A DNA stretch of 64,000 bases from VRUE01 sp963704545 (lineage in GTDB: Bacteria; Actinomycetota; Thermoleophilia; Solirubrobacterales; 70-9). The stretch covers positions 1,240,001 through 1,304,000 of the forward strand of contig OY969915.1 in the NCBI GenBank assembly GCA_963704545.1. Direction: 5' to 3'. Positions 16,333-23,652 of this stretch are shown in pieces (position 1 is the stretch's first letter; the number at the start of each line of letters is the position of its first letter). The translations under genes and the position numbers were made by a program. The notes under the pieces were generated by a model that was not told the DNA's origin, searched no databases, and saw only the letters and a list, made by a program, of their open reading frames with translations.

Positions 16333-17094
16333 GTGCGACTAGCAGCCAAAAACAGACCCGGCTCGCGTGCCCCGATGGCGCTCGCTCTCGCCACGCTGCT
16401 CGCTGCGCTGGTCGTCGTCGCCTGGCCGGGAGCCGCCGAGTCCGCGCCGCTGCGCGTCGTCGTCCTCGGCAAGACCACGGAAACGCCGCCGCCCTCGTGC
16501 CCGGGCAAAATCGTCAACAACGTCGAGGTCGTCCCCTGCCGGGTGGAGGGTCACGTGACCGGCTACCAGGTCAACGCCGGCGGGGTCGCCAACCCCTACG
16601 AGGCCCCGTTCGACGGCAAGCTGGTCGCCTGGTCGATCACGCTGGCGAAGCCCTCGCGCACGGACTCGAAAACGACCACCGACGAGGTCGGCTTCTTCGA
16701 CGAATTCCTCGGCGAGCCCTCGCAGGCGCGGATCGGCGTCCTGCGCCCGGTCGAAGACTCAAAGCCTCCCCAGTACAAGCTCGTCCGCCAGAGCCCGCTG
16801 GAGCGGCTCAACCCCCACTTCGGCGGCACCCCGATCTTCGCCCTAGAGCACCCGCTGACGGTGCTCCGCGGCCAAGTCGTCGCTCTCACCATCCCCACCT
16901 GGGCGCCGATGTTCGCCTTCAACGTCTCCGCCGAAGACACCTGGCGCGGCAGCCGCCTCACCGGCCACTGCGCCTCCAAGGAGGACATCCAGGGCGGCCA
17001 TCCCCAGCAGGGAGTGGGCAAGACCAAGACCTACGGCTGCTACTACTCCAACGCCCGCCTGCTCTACACGGCAACTCTCGTCAAGCAACCGTAG
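16333..17094 (+). CDS. secreted protein of unknown function
   Basis: A 253-aa exported protein. The N-terminus has basic residues, a hydrophobic run (ALALATLLAALVVVAW) and a likely cleavage after AES, a Sec signal peptide. The mature part is rich in aromatic and proline residues and has cysteine pairs (SCPGKIVNNVEVVPC near 55-70; GHCASKED and YGCYYSN near the end) that could form disulfides. I do not recognise the family, although secreted proteins of this style are frequent in Solirubrobacterales. The GTG at 16333 was preferred; an ATG at 16375 would shorten the signal peptide. It is divergent from the amidase operon, with an F2 hairpin 20 nt after its stop. Confidence 0.6.
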   Translation: MRLAAKNRPGSRAPMALALATLLAALVVVAWPGAAESAPLRVVVLGKTTETPPPSCPGKIVNNVEVVPCRVEGHVTGYQVNAGGVANPYEAPFDGKLVAWSITLAKPSRTDSKTTTDEVGFFDEFLGEPSQARIGVLRPVEDSKPPQYKLVRQSPLERLNPHFGGTPIFALEHPLTVLRGQVVALTIPTWAPMFAFNVSAEDTWRGSRLTGHCASKEDIQGGHPQQGVGKTKTYGCYYSNARLLYTATLVKQP

Positions 17095-17114
17095 GGCTGC
17101 GCAGCGGTGGTGTG

Positions 17115-17231
17115 GGGACGGGGCCGGGTACCCCTGCTCTCTCGCCTAACTGGCTGAATCGCTTACAGCCTTTCGAGATCGCTTCTCGGCCAGCGGCGCA
17201 AAACGTTCGCAGGGGCACCCGGCCCCGTCCC
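17115..17231 (+). repeat. F2-type large-loop hairpin, copy 1
   Basis: A 23-bp stem (17115-17137 with 17209-17231, one mismatch) encloses a 71-nt loop. The loop is about 80% identical to the reverse complement of the 71-nt loop at 17352-17422, yet the stems of the two copies are unrelated. It starts 20 nt after the stop of the plus-strand secreted-protein gene. Confidence 0.85.
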
Positions 17232-17327
17232 AAGTCAAGCTCCCGGCCCACGAAAGCTCTAATCAACGAGACGTGGTCGACGATTCAAACGGGGGCGCCG
17301 GGGCCACTCTTGCCTTTCAGCTGATGT

Positions 17328-17446
17328 GAGACGGACGTCGGTAGGCCCTCCGAACGTTTTGCGCCGCTGGCCCAACCCCGATCTCGAACGGCAGCTGACG
17401 ACTCAGCCAGTTAGGCGAGTGAGGAGGGCCTACCGACGTCCGTCTC
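17328..17446 (-). repeat. F2-type large-loop hairpin, copy 2
   Basis: A perfect 24-bp stem (17328-17351 with 17423-17446) has a 71-nt loop in inverted orientation relative to copy 1. It ends 9 bp from the stop of the minus-strand zinc-ribbon gene. Conserved loop landmarks are cgcctaactggctga and cagcggcgcaaaacgttc. The 96 bp between the two copies (17232-17327) show no gene. Confidence 0.85.
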
Positions 17447-17455
17447 CCTCTCGGA

Positions 17456-17719
17456 CTACAACGCTTCTTGGCGCTTGCCGCAGTAAAGACAGTCGCTCAC
17501 GTCGAGGCCGATCAGCTGGTCGCAGCGGGCGCAGGCCCGGAGGTTTTCCGGCGTGCGGGGCAGGGACGAGGCGGAGGGGGCGAGCGGCAGGACCATCGCC
17601 ACGGGCTCCATCTCCTCGCCGGTCTCGCGGTCGAGGTAGATCTGGCCGGGCTCGGCGTGGGCCAGGGCCTCACGGCCCGAGGCCGGTGCGCGCATCCGGA
17701 AGAGCTGCTTCGAGTTCAC
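17456..17719 (-). CDS. small zinc-ribbon protein
   Basis: An 87-aa protein whose C-terminus carries two CxxC knuckles (CARC and CLYC, about 16 residues apart), a zinc ribbon that may bind nucleic acid or protein. The N-terminal part (LFRMRAPASGREALAHAEPG, then YLDRETGEEMEPV) is soluble and acidic, with no membrane segment. The function is unknown. It diverges from the glycosyltransferase gene by 32 bp, so the two promoters overlap. Confidence 0.65.
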   Translation of the reverse strand: MNSKQLFRMRAPASGREALAHAEPGQIYLDRETGEEMEPVAMVLPLAPSASSLPRTPENLRACARCDQLIGLDVSDCLYCGKRQEAL

Positions 17720-17751
17720 GACGGCGAAGACTAATAGCTTGCGCGGTCCCG

Positions 17752-19155
17752 ATGCGTGTTCTCCTCTTCCACGGCTACATGCTGCGCGGCACCGGCAGCA
17801 ACATCTACAACGCCAATCTCTCCCGTGCCCTGGCGAAGCTGGGCCACGAGGTCCACCTGCTCTGCCAGGACCGCGAGACCAGGATCGAGGGCGTCGAGAT
17901 CCACAACCCCGACATCCACGGCCTGCTGCCCGTCTACGTCAAGGACCCCTACGAGGGCTTCGAGGTCAAGGCCTTTCCGGAGCTGACCGAGGAGGAGCTC
18001 GACCGCTACATCGAGGCCAACGTCGCCGCCGTTCGCGAGGTCGCGGCCCAGGCTGGTGGCATAGACGCTGCCCTCGCCAACCACCTCGTCATGGGCCCCG
18101 CGATCCTCGCCCGCGCCGACGTTTGTCCATTCGCAGCGAAGATCCACGGCTCGGCGTTGGAGTACACGGTCAAACCGCACCCGCGGTTCCTGCCGTATGC
18201 GCGGGAGGGCATGGAAGCGGCTCGGGGGGTCCTCGTTGGCTCCCGTCACACCGCCGAGTCCCTCTGGAGCGCGCTGCCGGGTGTCCAAGGCCTCAAAGAA
18301 AAGACTCGGCTTGGGCCGCCCGGCGTGGACACGGAGGGGTTTCGGCCGCGGGGCCCGTCGCGGCCTCGGGGGGGCCTGCGGGCGGGGGCTGCGCCTCCGT
18401 TCTCGGCCCCCCCGAGTCCGCGCCACCCGCGGAGGGTCGTCTTCGTGGGGAAGCTGATCGTTTCGAAGGGAGTGGATCTGCTCCTGGCGGCGTGGCCGCT
18501 CGTCAAGGTTGAGCATCCCGATGCCAAACTCGAAATCGCCGGGTTCGGCGCGTACGAGGACGGGTTGCGGCAGCTGCTTACTGCCCTTGAGGGAGGGGAC
18601 CTCGGCGGAGCTGGTGAGATCGCGGCAGCTGGTTGGGGCCTGGAGGGTGGGGAGGAGAGGCCGTTGCCGATCCTGTCCGCGTTCCTTGCCGATCCGCCGG
18701 CCGGTTATGCGGAGGCTGCCGAGGCTGCCGCCGGGTCGGTCGAGTTCATCGGGCGGCTCGAGCACGATGAGGTGGCTGAGCTTCTGCCGGACGCGGAGGC
18801 TCTGGTGATGCCGAGCACGTTCCCCGAGGCCTTCGGGATGGTGGCTGCCGAGGCCGCTGCTTGCGGGGTGCTGCCCGTCTCAGCGGGTCATTCGGGGATG
18901 CTGGAGGTGTCCCGTCAGCTGATGGCGGCGCTGCCGCCGGGGGTGGGGCCGCTTACGTCTTTCCCGGTCGCGGAGGGGGCCGTGGAGGCGATCGCGGAGC
19001 GGCTGAACGGGTGGCTGGGGCTGCCCGAGGAGGAGCGGACCGCCGCTCGGGAGAGCTTGGTCGAGACCGCTCGTCGGCTTTGGAGCTGGGAGGGCGTCGC
19101 TCGCGGCGTCATCGCCGCTTCACGGGGCGACCTTGACCGTCTGCCGGATGCATAG
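17752..19155 (+). CDS. glycosyltransferase family 4
   Basis: A 467-aa GT-B fold glycosyltransferase. MRVLLFHGYMLRGTGSNIYN at the N-terminus is the acceptor-side loop of GT4 enzymes. VVFVGKLIVSKGVDLLLAAW near residue 228 starts the donor domain, and the donor-site EAFGMVAAEAAACG (Ex7E-like motif) is near 362. The ATG at 17752 was chosen because the longer open frame runs back through an F2 hairpin. Unusual is a proline/arginine-rich stretch at the domain junction (about residues 200-223), encoded by a perfect palindrome and likely an inserted repeat. Sugar donor and acceptor are unknown; an exported polysaccharide or glycolipid is plausible. Confidence 0.85.
   Translation: MRVLLFHGYMLRGTGSNIYNANLSRALAKLGHEVHLLCQDRETRIEGVEIHNPDIHGLLPVYVKDPYEGFEVKAFPELTEEELDRYIEANVAAVREVAAQAGGIDAALANHLVMGPAILARADVCPFAAKIHGSALEYTVKPHPRFLPYAREGMEAARGVLVGSRHTAESLWSALPGVQGLKEKTRLGPPGVDTEGFRPRGPSRPRGGLRAGAAPPFSAPPSPRHPRRVVFVGKLIVSKGVDLLLAAWPLVKVEHPDAKLEIAGFGAYEDGLRQLLTALEGGDLGGAGEIAAAGWGLEGGEERPLPILSAFLADPPAGYAEAAEAAAGSVEFIGRLEHDEVAELLPDAEALVMPSTFPEAFGMVAAEAAACGVLPVSAGHSGMLEVSRQLMAALPPGVGPLTSFPVAEGAVEAIAERLNGWLGLPEEERTAARESLVETARRLWSWEGVARGVIAASRGDLDRLPDA
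18365..18416 (+). repeat. palindrome inserted in the glycosyltransferase gene
   Basis: A perfect 12-bp stem ctcgggggggcc (18365-18376) pairs with 18405-18416 around a 28-nt loop. It lies in frame in the linker between the two GT-B domains and encodes a Pro/Arg/Gly-rich stretch that is not part of the fold. Confidence 0.55.
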
Positions 19156-19170
19156 AATGCGCCCCCGCCG

Positions 19171-19962
19171 ATGATGGGCCGCCTGCCGATAGCGAAGATG
19201 CTCGCCGCCACGGTTGCGATGACCGTGGTCATCTCGGCCGTGATGGTGCCGATCAACTGGAACGGCCAGGGGGCCTCCACCGCGGCGCCGAAGATCGACG
19301 AGCTGCTCAGCGTGATGATCGTCCTCTCGGCCTTCGTCTTCTCGCTGGTGATGGTGATGCTGTTCTACGCGCTGTGGAAATTCAAAGCCAAGCCGGGGGA
19401 CGAGTCCGACGGCGAGCCGATCCACGGCAACACGCGGCTCGAGGTGGCCTGGACCGTGATCCCGACGATCATCGTGCTCTTCGGCGCGGGCTACAGCTGG
19501 TTGGTCCTCGAGGACATCGAAGAGCCGGTCGATGACCCGCTCACCGTCCAGGTCTTCTCCCAGCAGTTCGCCTGGAGCTTCGGGTACCCGGGCAAGGACA
19601 ACGCCTGGTCGGAGGGCGAGCTGCACGTCCCGCTCGATCGCCAGGTCCACTTCAAGATGCACGCCCAGGACGTGATCCACTCCTTCTGGGTGCCGGAGTG
19701 GCGGATCAAGAAGGACAACGTGCCCGGGATCACGACGACCGCGATCGTCACACCCGACAAGCTCGGCACCTACCAGCTGATCTGCACCGAGCTCTGTGGC
19801 TTCGGCCACGCCGCGATGCGGGCGACGGTGGTGGTCGAAACCCCGGCCGACTTCCGCAAATGGATAGCCGGGCTGGAAGAGACGGTGCCCGAGCCGCTGA
19901 TGGAGTCCGTCGTCCAGGACACCGAGACCGACCCGGTGCCCGTGGGCGCCGGCGGGGCATAA
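19171..19962 (+). CDS. ctaC: cytochrome c oxidase subunit II
   Basis: A 263-aa membrane-anchored subunit that takes electrons from cytochrome c through the binuclear CuA centre. Two N-terminal transmembrane segments (about 45-70 and 92-112) are followed by an external cupredoxin domain. All CuA ligands are present: His170, Cys205, Glu207, Cys209, His213 and Met216 (CTELCGFGHAAM). The aromatic entry region QQFAWSFGYP is near 131. No heme c motif is fused. It begins an operon with subunit I, a USP-like gene and subunit III, with an F3 repeat before subunit I. Confidence 0.95.
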   Translation: MMGRLPIAKMLAATVAMTVVISAVMVPINWNGQGASTAAPKIDELLSVMIVLSAFVFSLVMVMLFYALWKFKAKPGDESDGEPIHGNTRLEVAWTVIPTIIVLFGAGYSWLVLEDIEEPVDDPLTVQVFSQQFAWSFGYPGKDNAWSEGELHVPLDRQVHFKMHAQDVIHSFWVPEWRIKKDNVPGITTTAIVTPDKLGTYQLICTELCGFGHAAMRATVVVETPADFRKWIAGLEETVPEPLMESVVQDTETDPVPVGAGGA

Positions 19963-20140
19963 TGGAGGCTCGGATGGCCAACCCCACGACCCCGCACGCC
20001 CGGATGACGCGCGTGGCACTGCGCATCTCTGCGTCCTCGGGTTTGCCTTTGGCACCGCCAAAGGCTGCACCCTGCGTCCTTGATCTGCTTGACCACGCGC
20101 GCCCCCAGTCGCACGCGGCCATGAGGTTGGTCATCCACTG
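19963..20140 (+). repeat. F3-type structured repeat, copy C
   Basis: It fills the gap between subunits II and I. Imperfect outer arms ggatggccaacc (19973-19984) and ggttggtcatcc (20126-20137) enclose a second stem, gcgcgtgg / ccacgcgc. The core is gcgtcctc, a 9-bp hairpin (gcctttggc-acc-gccaaaggc) and ccctgcgtccttg. Distances from the core to the second stem (14 and 10 nt) equal those in copy B, although the stems differ. It may act as a processing or attenuation element that sets the subunit II/I ratio. Confidence 0.7.
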
Positions 20141-22048
20141 ATGGTGGCTGCGATCAAGCGACCGGGGTGGATTCGTGGCGTGCTCGGCGCACTGCTCGGG
20201 GCCGGCTTCGGCTTCGGTCTCGTCATCGCCCTGCGCGCGATCTCCGACCTGCCGCTCTACCAGACCGAGCAGACCGGCTACCCGCACATCGTCGTGCCGC
20301 TGGTGACCGGCCCGCTCGGCTTCCTCGCCGGCTTCGGCTGCTTCGACTACTGGCTGCGCTGGGCGGTGGGGATGCCGACGATCCCCGAGGACCACTCCCA
20401 GCACGGCGCCAAGAGCTGGAAGGACTACTTCCGCTTCAACACCGATCACAAGGTGATCGGCATCCAGTACATCGTCACCACCTTCTTCTTCTTCTTCGTG
20501 GGCGGCCTGATGGCGATGCTGATCCGGGCCGAGCTGGCGCAGCCCGGCACCCAGATCGTCGACGCCGCCACCTACAACAGCCTCTTCTCCACCCACGCGG
20601 TGCTGATGATCTTCCTCTTTGTGATCCCGGTCTTCGCCGGGATCGCCAACTACGTCCTGCCGCTGATGATCGGCGCGCCGGACATGGCCTTCCCGCGCCT
20701 CAACGCGCTCAGCTTCTGGATGCTGCCGCTGGCCGGGCTGCTCTTCATCGGCAGCTTCCTGGCGCCCGGCGGCGCCTTCGACACCGGCTGGACCGGATAC
20801 GCGCCGCTATCGACCGGGGCGCCGCTCGGGCAGTCGTTCTTCAACCTCGGCGTCCAGTTCGCCGGCGCCTCCTCGATCGCCACCGCTCTCAACTTCCTTG
20901 TAACGATCATCACTATGCGTGCGCCCGGAATGACCTTCTGGCGCATGCCGCTACTGGTCTGGGCAAACCTCTCGACCTCGCTGCTGGTCGTCGCCGCGAC
21001 GCCGTTCATCGCCGGCGTCCAGTTCATGGTCCTCTTCGACCGCGCCCTCGGCACCCAGTTCTTCGAGTTCGCCGGCGGTGGCGACGTCGTCAGCTACCAG
21101 CACATCTTCTGGTTCTACTCGCACCCAGCCGTCTACATCATGATGCTGCCCGGTTTCGGGATCATCAGCGAGGTCATCTCGACCCACGCCCGCAAGCCGA
21201 TCTTCGGCTACCGCCTGATGGCTCTGGCCCTGATCGGGATCGTCGTGCTCAGCTACTCGGTCTGGGCCCACCACATGTTCGTCGCCGGCATGTTCAGCTG
21301 GCTGCGGGTGCCGATGATGATCACGACGCTGCTGATCGCGGTGCCGACCGGGATCAAGATCTTCTCCTGGCTGGGCACGCTCTACTTCGGCAAGATCCAC
21401 ACCTACTCGACGGCGATGCTGTTCGCCCTCGCCTTCATCGTCACCTTCACGATCGGCGGCATCAGCGGCGTGATGCTGGGCATGGTGCCGATCGACATCC
21501 ACGTTTCCGACACCTACTTCATCGTCGCCCACATCCACTTCGTCCTCTTCGGCGGCTCGGTCTTCACGATCTTCGCCGGCATCTACCACTGGTTCCCGAA
21601 GATGACGGGGCGGATGTACGACGAGAGGCTCGGCCGGGTTCATTTCTGGGGCACGCTGATCGGGACCTGGGTCACCTTCATCCCGATGCACTGGGTCGGG
21701 ATGGACGGGATGCCGCGGCGCGTCGCCGACTACGCGACCCAGTTCGGCGAGTGGAACATCCTGATCAGCTGCGGCGCGTTCCTGCTCGGAGCCTGCCAGC
21801 TCGTCTTCCTCTACAACATGGTCGTCAGCTGGCGCTTCGGCCCGCGCGCCGAGGCCAACCCGTGGCGGGCCAACTCGATCGAGTGGCAGGTCTCCTCGCC
21901 GCCGCCGGTCTTCAACTTCCCGGAGATCCCGCGCGTGGTCGGCGGTCCGTACGAGTACGGCGTGCCCGGCGCACGGCACGCGATCATGGCCGGCGAGAGC
22001 GTCGAGACCCCGGCGGAGACGCAGCCGACGGTGGTGGGCTCCACATGA
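20141..22048 (+). CDS. ctaD: cytochrome c oxidase subunit I, aa3 type (A2-like)
   Basis: The catalytic subunit that reduces O2 at the heme a3/CuB site and pumps protons. All six histidine ligands are present: His152 and His466 for heme a, His464 for heme a3, and His328, His377 and His378 for CuB, with the cross-link Tyr332. The motif YSHPAVY replaces the XGHPEVY of A1 enzymes, which indicates the A2 subfamily with no glutamate at the end of the D-channel. The protein is long (635 aa) because of an extra N-terminal hydrophobic region (about 12-75), also seen in other actinobacterial enzymes. The ATG at 20141 follows the repeat. Its stop overlaps the next gene (ATGA). Confidence 0.96.
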   Translation: MVAAIKRPGWIRGVLGALLGAGFGFGLVIALRAISDLPLYQTEQTGYPHIVVPLVTGPLGFLAGFGCFDYWLRWAVGMPTIPEDHSQHGAKSWKDYFRFNTDHKVIGIQYIVTTFFFFFVGGLMAMLIRAELAQPGTQIVDAATYNSLFSTHAVLMIFLFVIPVFAGIANYVLPLMIGAPDMAFPRLNALSFWMLPLAGLLFIGSFLAPGGAFDTGWTGYAPLSTGAPLGQSFFNLGVQFAGASSIATALNFLVTIITMRAPGMTFWRMPLLVWANLSTSLLVVAATPFIAGVQFMVLFDRALGTQFFEFAGGGDVVSYQHIFWFYSHPAVYIMMLPGFGIISEVISTHARKPIFGYRLMALALIGIVVLSYSVWAHHMFVAGMFSWLRVPMMITTLLIAVPTGIKIFSWLGTLYFGKIHTYSTAMLFALAFIVTFTIGGISGVMLGMVPIDIHVSDTYFIVAHIHFVLFGGSVFTIFAGIYHWFPKMTGRMYDERLGRVHFWGTLIGTWVTFIPMHWVGMDGMPRRVADYATQFGEWNILISCGAFLLGACQLVFLYNMVVSWRFGPRAEANPWRANSIEWQVSSPPPVFNFPEIPRVVGGPYEYGVPGARHAIMAGESVETPAETQPTVVGST

Positions 22049-22926
22049 GCGAGGCCGCCGAGGCGCGTCCCCTGCTCGTCTTCCTCAACGAGGTGGCGGG
22101 CGGGCGCAAGCTGCTGAAGGCCGTGAGCGAGAGGGCGGACAAGGTCCCGTTCGTGGCCGTCGCGGCCCCTCAGAACCAGCCCGCTGTCGGCCAGCTGATC
22201 GACTCGGGCGAGCTGCGCGACGCCGCGCGGGCCCGGGTCGAGGTGACGATGTCGATCCTCTCCGAGTACGGGGTCGACTCGGTCGGCGAGGTGATGGACC
22301 GGGAGCCGTCGCTGGCGCTCGACGACGCCATCCGCGCCCACGAACCCGGCGAGGTGCTTCTCTCCTGCGCCTCGGAGACGCGCTTCGGCTTCACCCGCAA
22401 GGACCTGGTCGCCTGGGCGACCGACCGCTTCGAGCCGGAGGTCGAGGTCACCCACATCCCCGTGCGGATCTCGGACGACTCGGTCAGCTGGGAGAAGAGC
22501 CACACGCTCGTCGTGGCGACCCAGACCGTGGCGGCGCCGGACCTGGTCGGCCGGCTCAAGGAGCGCGCCGCCGGCCACCCGCACCGCTACACGATCGTCT
22601 GCCCGCGGACCGATGACGTGACCGAGCCGCAGATCGTCCGCGACCTCGCCTCGACGCTGGCCGAGCTCTACCGGGCGGACATCGACGCCACCGGCCAGCC
22701 GATGAGTCCAGACCCCTTCCATGCCGTAAAGAACGCGATCGAGCACTACAGCATCGACGAGGTGCTGATCTCGACCTTCGCCGGCGAGAGCTCGCGCTGG
22801 CTCGAGGACGACCTGATCGGCAAGGTGCGCGAGATCACCGACAAGTCCGTCGAGCACCTCGAGGTCGGCCGCCCGGCAGCGGCGGTCGCCGCCGCCGTCG
22901 CAGAGGGAGAGGAGGCGACGAGCTGA
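22045..22926 (+). CDS. USP-like tandem protein in the oxidase operon
   Basis: A 293-aa soluble protein with two Rossmann-like halves (about 8-130 and 150-275). The second half ends IDEVLISTFAGESSRWLEDDL, which closely matches ADEIVISTHPPHRSRWLERG in the membrane-anchored USP-like protein at 25540-26190. The fold resembles universal stress proteins, but no ATP-binding G-2x-G-9x-G(S/T) motif is obvious. It is coupled on both sides, overlapping subunit I by 4 bp and subunit III by 1 bp, so it is made in step with the oxidase. A role in oxidase assembly or redox sensing is inferred from position only. Confidence 0.6.
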   Translation: MSEAAEARPLLVFLNEVAGGRKLLKAVSERADKVPFVAVAAPQNQPAVGQLIDSGELRDAARARVEVTMSILSEYGVDSVGEVMDREPSLALDDAIRAHEPGEVLLSCASETRFGFTRKDLVAWATDRFEPEVEVTHIPVRISDDSVSWEKSHTLVVATQTVAAPDLVGRLKERAAGHPHRYTIVCPRTDDVTEPQIVRDLASTLAELYRADIDATGQPMSPDPFHAVKNAIEHYSIDEVLISTFAGESSRWLEDDLIGKVREITDKSVEHLEVGRPAAAVAAAVAEGEEATS

Positions 22927-23549
22927 TGGAGAGCGCAACGGTCGCACTGGGCCACGCACACGAGGAGCACCACGGGCCGCCGGAGGCCAACGAGAGCTCG
23001 CGGATCGATCGTCAGACGCTCGGGATCCTCCTCTTCATCGTCTCCGAGGTGATGCTCTTCGGCGCCTTCTTCGCCTCCTACTTCTTCCTCCGGGTCGTCG
23101 TCGACCCGCCGGCCTGGCCGCCGGAGCCCTACGAGTTGCCGAAGGCCGTGGCCGGGATCAACACCGTGATCCTGGTCTCCTCCAGCTTCACGATCCACTA
23201 CGCGCTGGAGGCGATCCGGCGGGGCAACCACCGTGGGCTGAAACTTGGACTGGTGTTGACCTGGCTGCTCGGGGCCACCTTCCTCTTCATCCAGGTCAAC
23301 GAGTACGTGCACCTCGGCTTCAGCGCCCGCGACCTCGGCTTCGGCTCGATCTTCTACAGCCTCACCGGCCTGCACGGCGCCCACGTCTTCGTCGGCCTGC
23401 TGCTGCTCAGCTTCGCCACGATCCGCGCCTTCCGCGGCCACTTCGGCCCGGCGGCCAAGGACCACCTCGGCGTAGAGGTGCCCGGCATCTACTGGCACTT
23501 CGTGGACGTCATGTGGATCGTCGTCTACACGACGGTTTACATCCTCTAG
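22926..23549 (+). CDS. ctaE: cytochrome c oxidase subunit III
   Basis: A 207-aa integral membrane subunit of the aa3 oxidase with five predicted helices, as in the short bacterial form. Typical blocks are LLFIVSEVMLFGAFFASYFFLR near residue 35, FYSLTGLHGAHVFVGLLLL near 145 and YWHFVDVMWIVVYTTVYIL at the C-terminus. A histidine-rich N-terminus (GHAHEEHHG) precedes the first helix. The ATG overlaps the TGA of the USP-like gene. It closes the oxidase operon; a new promoter-like sequence follows. Confidence 0.95.
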   Translation: MESATVALGHAHEEHHGPPEANESSRIDRQTLGILLFIVSEVMLFGAFFASYFFLRVVVDPPAWPPEPYELPKAVAGINTVILVSSSFTIHYALEAIRRGNHRGLKLGLVLTWLLGATFLFIQVNEYVHLGFSARDLGFGSIFYSLTGLHGAHVFVGLLLLSFATIRAFRGHFGPAAKDHLGVEVPGIYWHFVDVMWIVVYTTVYIL

Positions 23550-23604
23550 CGCACAGTCTTTCTGGGGCGGCACGATGTGCCCTGGTTTGATTGCTACGCG
23601 TACC

Positions 23605-23632
23605 TTGACAGGTATATAGACGTACCTATAGG
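23605..23632 (+). promoter_or_regulatory. candidate sigma-70-type promoter with palindromic operator
   Basis: TTGACA at 23605-23610 and TATAGG at 23627-23632 are spaced 16 bp apart, which stands out in this GC-rich DNA. An imperfect palindrome, aggtatatagacgtacct (23610-23627), lies between the hexamers and could be an operator. It precedes the ribosome-binding site of the repeat-rich secreted protein. Confidence 0.5.
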
Positions 23633-23652
23633 GTGACTAACGGAGGAGGACG

